Part shown: positions 32,101 to 40,668 of the stretch, piece after piece
Layout of the letters: each line of letters opens with the position of its first letter
How positions within the stretch are numbered: position 1 is the stretch's first letter
Assembly (NCBI GenBank): GCA_003281795.1
Contig: QCAW01000004.1
Location: forward strand, 1-64,000
Direction of reading: 5' to 3'
DNA from: Pelagibacteraceae bacterium AG-345-F21
Lineage (GTDB): Bacteria; Pseudomonadota; Alphaproteobacteria; Pelagibacterales; Pelagibacteraceae
Length of the DNA: 64,000 nt
Translations under genes and position numbers: made by a program
Notes under the pieces: generated by a model
What the model was told of the DNA's origin: nothing
The model's database searches: none
Seen by the model: only the letters and a program-made list of their open reading frames with translations

Positions 32101-32868
32101 ATGAACAAAATACATATTATTTCAGACACTAACAACAAATCAGTAAAAATTAAAAAATTTTTAATGAAGAAAATAAAAAATATTGAAATAAAAAAATCAA
32201 ACTTAGTTATTGTTATCGGTGGTGATGGATTTATGCTTCAAACTTTGAAAAAAAGTAAAAAAAAATCTTATTTATATTACGGAATTAATTCAGGAAATTA
32301 TGGATTTTTAATGAATAAATTTTCGAAGAAAAAAACTTTAAACAATATAACTAAAGCTAAAGTTGTTAAAATTTCACCTATAGAAATGAAAGTAAAAAGT
32401 AAAAATAAAATTAAAAAATGTTTAGCTATTAATGAAGTTTCTATTCTTAGGCAAAGTAGGCAGGCTGCATTTCTTTCTATTAAAAATGGGTATAAATATA
32501 TTATTAGAAAGTTGATTGCCGACGGTGTGTTAATTTCTACTCCGGCAGGAAGCACAGCATACAATATGTCAGTTCATGGTCCTATTTTAAATTTAAATTC
32601 AAAGAATATATCTATTGCGCCGATAAGTCCTTTTAGACCGAGAAGATGGAAGGGTAAAATAATGAGCGATAAGATAAAATTAATTATTAAAAATTTAAAC
32701 TCATCTAAAAGGCCAATTAGTGCTGTAGCTGATAATATTGAAGTAAGGAACGCTAAATCTATAGAAATTAAAATGAACCATCTTATCAAATTTAATTTGT
32801 TGTATGACACCAATAACAGTCTACAAAAAAAAATTAAGCTCGAACAATTAAGAAGGGAAATAAATTAA
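32101..32868 (+). CDS. nadK: NAD kinase
   Basis: A 255-aa enzyme phosphorylating NAD+ to NADP+. The GGDG catalytic motif is at residues 40-43 (IGGDGFMLQTL), with NSGNYGFLMN, NEVSILRQ and the nucleotide-binding ADGVLISTPAGSTAYNMSVHGPI. It starts 8 nt after the tRNA-Leu CCA, so tRNA and mRNA may share a transcript. It ends 2 nt before the convergent tRNA-Thr. Confidence 0.95.
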   Translation: MNKIHIISDTNNKSVKIKKFLMKKIKNIEIKKSNLVIVIGGDGFMLQTLKKSKKKSYLYYGINSGNYGFLMNKFSKKKTLNNITKAKVVKISPIEMKVKSKNKIKKCLAINEVSILRQSRQAAFLSIKNGYKYIIRKLIADGVLISTPAGSTAYNMSVHGPILNLNSKNISIAPISPFRPRRWKGKIMSDKIKLIIKNLNSSKRPISAVADNIEVRNAKSIEIKMNHLIKFNLLYDTNNSLQKKIKLEQLRREIN

Positions 32869-32870
32869 TC

Positions 32871-32946
32871 TGGTGCCCTCACACGGACTCGAACCGCGAA
32901 CCTATTGATTACAAATCAATTGCTCTACCAATTGAGCTATGAGGGC
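32871..32946 (-). tRNA. tRNA-Thr (anticodon TGT)
   Basis: A complete 76-nt tRNA on the minus strand with encoded CCA. The acceptor GCCCTCA pairs with TGAGGGC. The anticodon arm ATTGA-TTTGTAA-TCAAT gives anticodon TGT (threonine). The T loop GTTCGAGTC is standard. It lies tail to tail with nadK. A perfect A/T palindrome (TATTAAAA-TAG-TTTTAATA, 32957-32975) lies 10 nt upstream of its 5' end, where promoter elements would be expected. Confidence 0.97.
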
Positions 32947-33030
32947 TTCAAGAAGCTATTAAAATAGTTTTAATAATAATTCAAGTTATATCTAAATATT
33001 TTTTCCCTTTTATATTATTTAGTTATCATC

Positions 33031-34344
33031 TTATAAAATTTTAAAATAATAAACATTTGCGATAATAAGAAAAACTGACAAATACAAGATCAAAAATAAA
33101 GAATTTTGATTAGTTAGTTTTAATTTGGTTCTAAATAACAACAAAGCACAGATTGTTATAACTAAATCAAAATGCTCTTGCATCAGCGGCCAGTTAAATA
33201 ACGATAGAATAAAGAAAAAAGATAAAATTAAAAGATCTCTTATTTTTAATTCAATAAACAAAAAAATCACTAACCAAGAAAGAACAATCATCACATAAGT
33301 AAAAAATTCTTGTATCTTAAGATTATCGAAAAGAGTTATTGCCAATTTGTGCACAATGCCAAGACCCACCCAGTATTCATCTACAGTGTAAAATTTGTAG
33401 TCAACAGTATTGTATAAATATAATATGTAGATTAATGGAATTAGCAAAATAAAATAAGAAGTTTTATTTTTTATAAAATTTTTAATCGTCTTAAATAAGT
33501 TATTTTCTTTAAAAAATAATAATGGAAAGAGATAAAAACCAATAATAGTTGATGCATATCCCAAATGATAAAAATAAAAATCGTAAAGCAGCCTGTCTAT
33601 ATTTGTAATGGTATTAGGATTGGCATCTTGTGTTTTGCTAGGGACTACACCACCCCAAATATCGATTAAATAAACGTATGGTATAGCTAAAAATGAATAA
33701 GATAAAATAGTGTAAATTTTAAACCCTAAGTTTAGCTTTGAAACTATAATTTTTAAAAAAACTAATGCAGGTAAAAACAAGAACTTTTGGTCAAAATAAA
33801 TAGTAAGAGAACTAAAAAAAATTAATAAAAAAATATTTTTAAAATTTTTATTTCTTTCATCAAATTTTGTGACTATAAAGTAATAACAACTGATTAACAT
33901 AGTTATTATTGCATAATTAATTTCCATACCCCAGTAAGCCGTTGTTCTATAATAAGGACTAAGTAAAATAATTGATGATATTAAAAATAGGATTTCTTTG
34001 TTTGTGTTTTTAAATTTAACTTCTAGACATTTGTAAAGTATTATTGGCCCAATTAATGAGAAAATAAATATACTAAACCTATAGCTTTCATAATTATCCA
34101 TAAAAGGATTTAAATAAATATTTAATATGTATATTAAGGGAGTTCTATTACCAAAAAAATCTTCATCTTTAATAGCTTCTAAAAGATTTTTGTTTTGAAA
34201 AAGTTCAAAATTTTTCCATATCCAAGAAATATCTCCGTTATACCCTCCTGAACCAATTGAATTTTCATTTAAATAAAACCCGAAAAAGTAAGAGACGTAA
34301 ATTAGGAATGACAGTGAAATAAAAAAATTTTTTTGATTTATCAT
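33031..34344 (-). CDS. Multi-spanning membrane protein, possible GT-C-type glycosyltransferase
   Basis: A 437-aa protein with roughly ten or more hydrophobic helices. The first loop after the N-terminal helix contains GGYNGDISWIWKNFELF and a KDEDFFGNRTPL stretch, acidic in the way of the first periplasmic loop of GT-C lipid-linked-sugar glycosyltransferases. The rest is rich in aromatic residues. I recognise no definite family. It would act in the inner membrane, possibly on surface glycans. It is transcribed away from the DUF4956-CotH-VTC cluster from a 77-nt shared upstream region, so common regulation is possible. Confidence 0.6.
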   Translation of the reverse strand: MINQKNFFISLSFLIYVSYFFGFYLNENSIGSGGYNGDISWIWKNFELFQNKNLLEAIKDEDFFGNRTPLIYILNIYLNPFMDNYESYRFSIFIFSLIGPIILYKCLEVKFKNTNKEILFLISSIILLSPYYRTTAYWGMEINYAIITMLISCYYFIVTKFDERNKNFKNIFLLIFFSSLTIYFDQKFLFLPALVFLKIIVSKLNLGFKIYTILSYSFLAIPYVYLIDIWGGVVPSKTQDANPNTITNIDRLLYDFYFYHLGYASTIIGFYLFPLLFFKENNLFKTIKNFIKNKTSYFILLIPLIYILYLYNTVDYKFYTVDEYWVGLGIVHKLAITLFDNLKIQEFFTYVMIVLSWLVIFLFIELKIRDLLILSFFFILSLFNWPLMQEHFDLVITICALLLFRTKLKLTNQNSLFLILYLSVFLIIANVYYFKIL

Positions 34345-34421
34345 TAGAATTTAGATATTTAATAATTCATATATAACAAATTAAAGCTATACTTAATTCA
34401 ATAAAAATTCTATAAGTAAAA

Positions 34422-35132
34422 ATGGATGAAATTCAAAAAAACCCTTTGATGAATTACTTAGAAATTAAAAAAATTTCTACCATTTATGATCCTAATGAAG
34501 TAATTATTAATTTAATTCTCTCTTTTATTTTAGGTTTAGTCATAAGCACTGTTTATAAAAAAACTCATAAGGGTCTTAGTTACTCTCAATCCTTCATGTT
34601 AACAAATGTATTTGTGACCGTAATTGTTTGCATGGTAATCATGATTATAGGGAACAATCTTGCTAGAGCCTTTGCTTTAGTTGGAGCTTTATCAATAATA
34701 AGATTTAGAACTGTGGTTAAAGATACAAAAGATACCGCATATATTTTTTGGTCATTAGCGTCTGGAATGGCCGCCGGTACTGGTAGCTATTTTTTAGCAA
34801 TAGCAGGAAATGTTATTTTAACAATTATTGCATTCATTTTATTTAAAACAAATTTTGGATCTATTGTAAAAAGCGAATTTATTTTGCAATTTAGAATAAA
34901 AAAAGCTGATCAAATTTTAACTAAGAAATACACATCCGTAATATCTAAATTCACAAAGTCTTCGACACTATTGAATTCAGAAACTTCAGCAGACAATGAG
35001 TCAATTAAAATTACTCTGGATATTTTGATGAAGGATGAAATGGATCAAAATATACTTATTTCGGAGATATCTGCAATAAAAGGCATTAGTGAGGTCATTA
35101 TAATAGCTGCAAAAACAGATGTTGATTATTAA
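34422..35132 (+). CDS. DUF4956 domain-containing membrane protein
   Basis: A 236-aa protein with about four membrane helices between residues 25 and 145. The central ARAFALVGALSIIRFRTVVKDTKDTAYIFWSL is the conserved core of DUF4956 proteins. A soluble C-terminal region (about 150-236) follows, ending in an ISEVIIIAAKTDVDY strand-like segment. The function is unknown; in other bacteria such proteins are found next to VTC-domain and CotH-domain genes, and both follow here. It is the first gene of a four-gene unit (gaps 11, 1 and 0 nt). A membrane scaffold or channel for the partner enzymes is a reasonable guess. Confidence 0.85.
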   Translation: MDEIQKNPLMNYLEIKKISTIYDPNEVIINLILSFILGLVISTVYKKTHKGLSYSQSFMLTNVFVTVIVCMVIMIIGNNLARAFALVGALSIIRFRTVVKDTKDTAYIFWSLASGMAAGTGSYFLAIAGNVILTIIAFILFKTNFGSIVKSEFILQFRIKKADQILTKKYTSVISKFTKSSTLLNSETSADNESIKITLDILMKDEMDQNILISEISAIKGISEVIIIAAKTDVDY

Positions 35133-35143
35133 GAATTAAAAAA

Positions 35144-36166
35144 ATGGCTAAAAAAATTGCAAAGTATTTTTTAATATTTTTTACACTTTCTATTTTCTTT
35201 TTTATAATTTTTGTTTCTTTTAATTCAGAATTTAGAAGAAATATTTTATCTTATTCAATTGGTGGATATAAATTTTATCAAAAAATAATGATAAAAAATT
35301 CATTACCAGATGTTAAAAAAGCAAGCGATCAGTTAATTAAATATATTAATTTTACAAATTATCTCTCTTCTGAAGGAAAGAATAATTTTTTATTAAGCAC
35401 TTATCAAAATGCAGAATTAATTGAAGAGAAAATTTCAAACAAAAAAGATTATTTGTACTTTTCAAAAATAGTAAAAATTTTAAATGAAAAAGACCCAAAT
35501 TTATATCTTTCTAAAATTTGGAGCATAAAGATAGCTTTATTAAACAATAGACCAGATGAGGAAGTTAAGAAATTAATAAATTTAGCTATTAAATTAGCTC
35601 CAGCTCGTGAAGAAGCCTATAGAATAGGATTAAATTATTTTTCTAATAAAAATGATAATTTATATTTTAGAGGCTTGTGTAAGAAATATCATACCTTAAA
35701 TTTAGGAGGTACCACATCACAGTATATTCAACCTAACTTTTATGGCTTTACATTATCTAAATTTGCTATTGAACCTTTTTTTGAAAATCTTGAAGCTAAA
35801 TATTATATAAAAGAAGGAATTATTTTAGATGAGTTACAAAATTATATTTTTACTTTAGATATCCCAACGACAATTAAAGGAATTAATATACACACGAGTT
35901 TTTTGCCAGGGTCGAAAATTGAAATAGATAGTATAAATTTTACAAATAAAAATAATAATATTATTACTCTTCCCTTAAATTCTAGTTATATTAAAACTCA
36001 AAAGTCTTACCTCGAAACTCAAGGTAATAGTGTTTCGGTAATTGGAACTAACAACACAAATGAAGTAATATCAATAAATTTTGAAAAAACTTATAACTTT
36101 ATAAGCAAAATTAATATGAGACTAAAATTTTCTAGAATGCAATTGACCAATAAAACTGAGTGTTAA
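35144..36166 (+). CDS. Membrane-anchored protein of unknown function in the CotH-VTC cluster
   Basis: A 340-aa protein with one N-terminal membrane anchor (about residues 8-25) and an extracytoplasmic body. Residues 40-200 look mainly helical with a repeat-like pattern reminiscent of TPR helices (for example WSIKIALLNNRPDEEVKKLINLAIKLAP). The C-terminal third is probably beta-rich. I recognise no family. Its stop is 1 nt before the CotH gene, so they are almost certainly translated together. It may be an accessory or assembly factor for the cluster. Confidence 0.65.
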   Translation: MAKKIAKYFLIFFTLSIFFFIIFVSFNSEFRRNILSYSIGGYKFYQKIMIKNSLPDVKKASDQLIKYINFTNYLSSEGKNNFLLSTYQNAELIEEKISNKKDYLYFSKIVKILNEKDPNLYLSKIWSIKIALLNNRPDEEVKKLINLAIKLAPAREEAYRIGLNYFSNKNDNLYFRGLCKKYHTLNLGGTTSQYIQPNFYGFTLSKFAIEPFFENLEAKYYIKEGIILDELQNYIFTLDIPTTIKGINIHTSFLPGSKIEIDSINFTNKNNNIITLPLNSSYIKTQKSYLETQGNSVSVIGTNNTNEVISINFEKTYNFISKINMRLKFSRMQLTNKTEC

Positions 36167-36167
36167 C

Positions 36168-38798
36168 ATGAAAAAAATTTTAAAAGTATCATTTATTTGG
36201 TTTTTGCCCTTCTTCTTTTTAGTTTTGATAATGTTTTTTTTAAATATTGTTAAAAAAGATTTTAAATATGCTCATACATCTCACATGGTTTGGAAACCTG
36301 CTTACAATTGGATACCGTATTTCTCATCTCAAAAGTTAAAGATTTTTCTTAACAGCTTTGGTGAAAATAAAAAAGTTCATCTTCCTCAAATTAATTTGTA
36401 TATAAGTGAAAGAGTAGAAAAAAATTTACTTTCAAATCCTCCACATTCTACAAAAAAGTGGCAGCAAGCTAAAATTATTTATGATAGTGAGACTCAATTA
36501 AAAGATATTCAGTTTAGATATAGAGGAGATAACCCTAATAACTGGTCATTCCAAAAAAAATCGATACGATTTAAGTTGAGAAAAAACGGAATGAATAATC
36601 GACAAAGATATTATGAATACTGGCCATTTAGTCCTGAAACTTACTTATCAACCAAATTAGCCGCTGAATCCGATTTATTCGTTTCTTCTGTAAGACTAGT
36701 AGAAATTCTTATTAATAATCAAGTAAATGGTGTTTTTATGGAATTAGAAAAACTTGATGAGAATTTCCTTAGAAGAAATAATTTTATGCCAGTCAATTTA
36801 TACAAGGGAGAAAATTATAACGCTGAACAAAAAATTGGGTTAGATGAGAACTTATATAATAATCCCGGGTTATGGACTAAAACTTCTTATTTTAATCAGA
36901 AGAAAAGAAATAATTATGAAGACTTGCAAGAATTTCTTAAACTTTTGCAAAATGCTTTTAATAGTAATGAAGCGTATACTAATTTCTTATCTTTTATTGA
37001 TACAGATTATTGGGCTAGTTACAGCGCATATTTAATTCTTGCTCAAAATGATCACCATACTTCATGGCATAATGCTAGGTTAATTTTTGATCCTTGGAAT
37101 GGAAAAGTTTTTCCTTTAATTACCGACCCAGATATTAATAGATATGCAAACAAAGAGGAAAAAGTTTCAAAGTTAGATTATTCAGCAAACGATATGATAA
37201 AGTTATTGAATTTAAATTCATCGTTTCTAGATAAAAAATATTATTATTTAAATCAATTTTTAAAAGATAAAAATTTAATAAACAAAATTTTGAAAGACTT
37301 TAATATTGAAAAAAAAATACTTATCAGTTCGTTAAAAAGGGATCCCGGGCTTATTGACCCTTACTTCTTATACTCTATTACTGACGAAGCATTTATTGAA
37401 TATATAGAGGAACTAGAAAATAGACTTTTAATGATTAATAATACATTAACTAAAAGCATGAATATTAAACCTAATCTCAAGTATAAAAAAAACGATGCAC
37501 TTCTAAGTCTTAATTTGCAAGGTGAGATACCAGCTTCTAATCTAAAGTTTTATTTTAAGGAAGAAGCTCCAGAATGGTTAGCATTTGATGAAAATTATAA
37601 TGGTAAAATCGATGAGGGTGAAATAAAATATTATAGCAACGGACAAAAAGCAATTGAGTCAAAAGTGGACTTGTATTCGAATAGAATTATCTATTCTAAA
37701 AATAAAAAATTTAGATCTTCTCAAGCAAATGCCTCTCTCACAAAATTTGATATAATATTATCTAACAGTTCTAATATTAAAAAGATTGAGTTTTTAAATA
37801 AATTTTCTAACAATAAGTATTTTGCTGAAAAAAAATTAATTGAAGGGTCTCAAACAACTTTACATAACAAAATTATCCATAAAGATTTAAAAAAAGATCA
37901 AAAAATAAATGTGTTTTCACAAGAGATCATAGTTGATGGCACCAAGATCATTGAAGAAGCTACTACTATACTTCCTGGAACTATTTTTAAAATGAAGAAA
38001 AACTCTAGTTTAATATTTAAAAACAAAGTTACCGCCAGAGGTAAAAAAGAAAAAAAAATTAAATTTATTAATTATAATCCAGATAAAACCGATAAGTGGG
38101 GTACAATCGCGTTAGTTGGACCAGCTACCTCAGGAAGTCAATTTAGCAACACCGAATTTGATGGCGGTACTGGAACACGGACAAAACAATTTTCTTTTAC
38201 ATCCATGCTCTCTTTGCATAATACTAAAAATATAATTATTCAAAATTCGTCATTTACGAACAATAGTTTGTATGATGATGTTTTGCATTTAGTTTATTGT
38301 GACGGTGTTTTATTAAAAAATTTAACTTTTGAAAAAGCATTTGGAGATGCAATAGATATTGATATTTCCAAAAACATAAAGGTAGTTGGTTCCAAATTTA
38401 ATAATTCGGCAAATGATTCAATAGACTTGATGCAGTCTACAGCATCAGTAGAAAATAATTATATAAATTTATCTGGTGACAAAGGTATTTCAATCGGGGA
38501 AGGTTCAATTGCAAAAATAAGCAATAATATTTTTGTTAAAAATGATTTAGCAGTTGCTGTAAAAGATGGATCTAGTGTTGAAATTTATAATTCTAAATTT
38601 TTGTATAATAATAAAGAAATTCATGCTTATAAAAAAAATTGGCAGTATGGATCTGGAGGATTTGCTAGCATTGAAAATTCATATTTTGAAGGTAATTCAA
38701 TAAATATTAATTCAAATAATAGATCAATAATCAATTTAAAAAATAATGAATTTAATGGTAAAAAAAATTTTAAAGGTAAAAACATTAATCTAAATTAA
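36168..38798 (+). CDS. CotH-kinase-domain protein with C-terminal parallel beta-helix
   Basis: An 876-aa protein with an N-terminal membrane anchor (residues 6-28). Residues about 95-420 form a CotH-type kinase domain: FRYRGDNPNNWSFQKKSIRFKLRK (nucleotide-binding lysines), NNQVNGVFMELEKLDENF, and the catalytic DHHTSWHNARL then ITDPDINRYA. CotH proteins are atypical kinases that phosphorylate spore-coat or surface proteins. At residues 474-485 the sequence DENYNGKIDEGE matches a 12-residue EF-hand calcium loop. From about 600 on, repeated NIIIQNSSF, NIKVVGSKF and SVEIYNSKF rungs indicate a right-handed beta-helix. It probably works on the periplasmic or outer face. It directly abuts the VTC-domain gene. 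Confidence 0.85.
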   Translation: MKKILKVSFIWFLPFFFLVLIMFFLNIVKKDFKYAHTSHMVWKPAYNWIPYFSSQKLKIFLNSFGENKKVHLPQINLYISERVEKNLLSNPPHSTKKWQQAKIIYDSETQLKDIQFRYRGDNPNNWSFQKKSIRFKLRKNGMNNRQRYYEYWPFSPETYLSTKLAAESDLFVSSVRLVEILINNQVNGVFMELEKLDENFLRRNNFMPVNLYKGENYNAEQKIGLDENLYNNPGLWTKTSYFNQKKRNNYEDLQEFLKLLQNAFNSNEAYTNFLSFIDTDYWASYSAYLILAQNDHHTSWHNARLIFDPWNGKVFPLITDPDINRYANKEEKVSKLDYSANDMIKLLNLNSSFLDKKYYYLNQFLKDKNLINKILKDFNIEKKILISSLKRDPGLIDPYFLYSITDEAFIEYIEELENRLLMINNTLTKSMNIKPNLKYKKNDALLSLNLQGEIPASNLKFYFKEEAPEWLAFDENYNGKIDEGEIKYYSNGQKAIESKVDLYSNRIIYSKNKKFRSSQANASLTKFDIILSNSSNIKKIEFLNKFSNNKYFAEKKLIEGSQTTLHNKIIHKDLKKDQKINVFSQEIIVDGTKIIEEATTILPGTIFKMKKNSSLIFKNKVTARGKKEKKIKFINYNPDKTDKWGTIALVGPATSGSQFSNTEFDGGTGTRTKQFSFTSMLSLHNTKNIIIQNSSFTNNSLYDDVLHLVYCDGVLLKNLTFEKAFGDAIDIDISKNIKVVGSKFNNSANDSIDLMQSTASVENNYINLSGDKGISIGEGSIAKISNNIFVKNDLAVAVKDGSSVEIYNSKFLYNNKEIHAYKKNWQYGSGGFASIENSYFEGNSININSNNRSIINLKNNEFNGKKNFKGKNINLN

Positions 38799-39536
38799 AT
38801 GAAAGAAAATATTGCTTTAGAAAGATATGAATTTAAATATTTGCTCCCTAACACAATAGCTCAACAAATAGAGGGAGAGATTAAAAATTTTATGGTTATA
38901 GATGACTTTGCTAAAAAAAAATCAAATAAGAAATATTTCGTAAATTCAATTTATTTTGAAGATAATTTCAATACAAACTTTAATGAGAAAGTAGATGGAT
39001 TTAGAATAAGAAAAAAATACAGAGTTAGAACATATTCCGATGATACAAAAAAAAGTATAATTTTTTTAGAAATCAAAGGAAGGAATCTCGAACGAACTTA
39101 TAAAAAAAGAGTATCTATACCAGAAAAATATTTTAATTTACTCTACTCAAATCATGTAATCAAATTGCTAAAAGTCTTTCCCAATAACAAGATCATAACA
39201 AGTTTTGTGTTTGATGTAATTAAAAAACAATTAAAACCTATAATAAAGATTGATTATTTAAGGAGACCTTATATCGGAACTCATGGATTATATTTTAGAT
39301 TAACATTTGACAATGAATTAAAGTCCTCAAAAATTTCAAACCTTAATTTTTCTAACCGTGATGAATTTTCTCTTCTTTGTAAAGCAGGGTATACTATTCT
39401 TGAGGTAAAATTCGAAAGAAGTATTCCAGCTTGGTTTCACAGAATTATTCAGTCGTACAACCTAAAAAGAATGTCTATTTCTAAATATGTTTTAGGTATG
39501 TGCTCAAGTAAATTAGGCTATGAAACTTCTGAATAG
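38799..39536 (+). CDS. VTC-domain protein (polyphosphate polymerase-type, triphosphate tunnel fold)
   Basis: A 245-aa protein with the VTC domain, known from the catalytic subunit of the yeast vacuolar transporter chaperone that makes polyphosphate from ATP. Charged tunnel residues typical of the family are visible: ERYEFKYLL near the start, DGFRIRKKYRVRTYS (R-x-R), FLEIKGRN, and EVKFERSIP near the end. No membrane helix is evident, so it would act at the cytoplasmic face with the DUF4956 protein as membrane partner. It begins at the base after the CotH stop. Polyphosphate synthesis is inferred from family; the true product in bacterial CotH-VTC clusters is not known to me. Confidence 0.85.
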   Translation: MKENIALERYEFKYLLPNTIAQQIEGEIKNFMVIDDFAKKKSNKKYFVNSIYFEDNFNTNFNEKVDGFRIRKKYRVRTYSDDTKKSIIFLEIKGRNLERTYKKRVSIPEKYFNLLYSNHVIKLLKVFPNNKIITSFVFDVIKKQLKPIIKIDYLRRPYIGTHGLYFRLTFDNELKSSKISNLNFSNRDEFSLLCKAGYTILEVKFERSIPAWFHRIIQSYNLKRMSISKYVLGMCSSKLGYETSE

Positions 39537-39539
39537 TGC

Positions 39540-40289
39540 TTAATTTTTACTTAAGGATTTATTTATGTAATGGCATACTATTGACACAGAATTTGAAATA
39601 TTAAGACTTTCTATATTTGCGTTTATTCCAATTTTAAATTGAAAATCAGTTTGATCTAAAGTTTTTTCTTTTAAACCATAGCCTTCAGAACCAAAAAGTA
39701 AAACATTTTTACCTTTCCAATTATTTTCTGTAAAATCTTTTGTAGCAGAAGCATCAAAAGCACTTATCCAAAAATCTTTTGTTTTTAAAAATTTTAAAGA
39801 TGTTTTTATGTTTGCAACTTTGAAGATTTTTATATGTTCAGTTCCTCCACTTGCACTTTTATATAAAAGCTTACTTTTTAGAGGAAAAGATCTATCTTTA
39901 ACAATAATACCATTGATATTAAATGAAGCAGCGCTTCTAATAATTGAGCCTATATTTCTTGGATCCGTAACATCCTCTAAAGCTATAAAATTAATATTTT
40001 CTCTCTTAATATCATAAAGATAATCTTTTAAAGTTTGCTCCTCGAGATGCTCTACTTCAGCTATTAATCCTTGATGAGAAATTTCATCTTTTCCACATAA
40101 ATTGTTTAATTCTCGTCTACTTTTGTAAAACACATGTATGTTTTTCAATAAGTTTTTAGATTGATTTTCTCTATTTAAATTTTTCTGAGCATCTTCCGTC
40201 AAAAAAATCCTCTCAATTTTTCTTTGAGGGTTTTTAAGCGCTTCTATCACTGGATGCTTGCCAACTATGAGAAATGTAGATTTTTTCAT
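39540..40289 (-). CDS. rlmB: 23S rRNA 2'-O-methyltransferase RlmB-like (TrmH family)
   Basis: A 249-aa SPOUT methyltransferase with an N-terminal substrate-binding domain (VGKHPVIEALKNPQRKIERIFL) and a C-terminal knot with motif 1 ALEDVTDPRNIGSIIRSAASF, motif 2 NVLLFGSEGYGLKE and motif 3 ESLNISNSVSIVCHY. RlmB methylates G2251 of 23S rRNA; other TrmH family members are possible. ATG 40289 is preferred over the TTG at 40310. It converges with the VTC gene (3 nt apart) and is divergent from tRNA-Tyr. A hairpin-forming repeat (AATGCAA 40327-40333, TTGCATT 40343-40349) lies in the gap. Confidence 0.9.
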   Translation of the reverse strand: MKKSTFLIVGKHPVIEALKNPQRKIERIFLTEDAQKNLNRENQSKNLLKNIHVFYKSRRELNNLCGKDEISHQGLIAEVEHLEEQTLKDYLYDIKRENINFIALEDVTDPRNIGSIIRSAASFNINGIIVKDRSFPLKSKLLYKSASGGTEHIKIFKVANIKTSLKFLKTKDFWISAFDASATKDFTENNWKGKNVLLFGSEGYGLKEKTLDQTDFQFKIGINANIESLNISNSVSIVCHYINKSLSKN

Positions 40290-40380
40290 AAAATTATCGA
40301 TATTTTTCAAATAAATAGCATATTTTAATGCAAAATGATTTATTGCATTTTCTCATAAGATGCTTATAAAACGCTTGTTG

Positions 40381-40410
40381 TTGAATGCTTTTTAAGTTAG
40401 TGGGTATCCC
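40381..40410 (+). promoter_or_regulatory. Possible promoter for tRNA-Tyr, tRNA-Gly and tuf
   Basis: TTGAAT (40381-40386) and TATCCC (40405-40410) are separated by 18 nt, 14 nt ahead of tRNA-Tyr. Only the -35 fits well; the -10 is weak. The position is right for a stable-RNA promoter serving the two tRNAs and tuf. Confidence 0.3.
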
Positions 40411-40423
40411 CATGATTAAAATA

Positions 40424-40509
40424 GGAGGGGTACCAAAGCGGTCAAATGGGGCGGGCTGTAAACCCGTTGACTTCGGTCTTCGAAAGTTCGAATCTTTCCC
40501 CCTCCACCA
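40424..40509 (+). tRNA. tRNA-Tyr (anticodon GTA)
   Basis: An 86-nt class II tRNA with encoded CCA. GGAGGGG pairs with CCCCTCC. The anticodon arm CGGG-CTGTAAA-CCCG gives GTA. The long variable arm (GACTTCGGTC) and the T loop GTTCGAATC are present. It is followed by tRNA-Gly and tuf, a common proteobacterial arrangement. Confidence 0.97.
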
Positions 40510-40552
40510 AACTTAAAAGCTTTAATAATAAAGAGCGATGAGTTTGGATATT

Positions 40553-40626
40553 GCGGGTGTAGTTCAATGGTAGAACGCTAGCCTTCCAAGCTGGATGTAA
40601 GGGTTCGATTCCCTTTACCCGCTCCA
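40553..40626 (+). tRNA. tRNA-Gly (anticodon TCC)
   Basis: A 74-nt tRNA with encoded CCA. GCGGGTG pairs with TACCCGC (with one wobble-type pair). The anticodon loop CTTCCAA gives TCC, reading GGA/GGG. The T loop GTTCGATTC is standard. It lies between tRNA-Tyr and tuf. Confidence 0.97.
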
Positions 40627-40668
40627 AAATTAAAAGTTAAACAATTTACAAAGTGAGGATAGAACAAA

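Noticed and set aside
40442-40627. Minus-strand ORF across tRNA-Tyr and tRNA-Gly (MERVKGIEPLHPAWKASV)
   Set aside because: This is the well-known spurious peptide from the antisense of tRNA genes. The tRNAs are complete on the plus strand.
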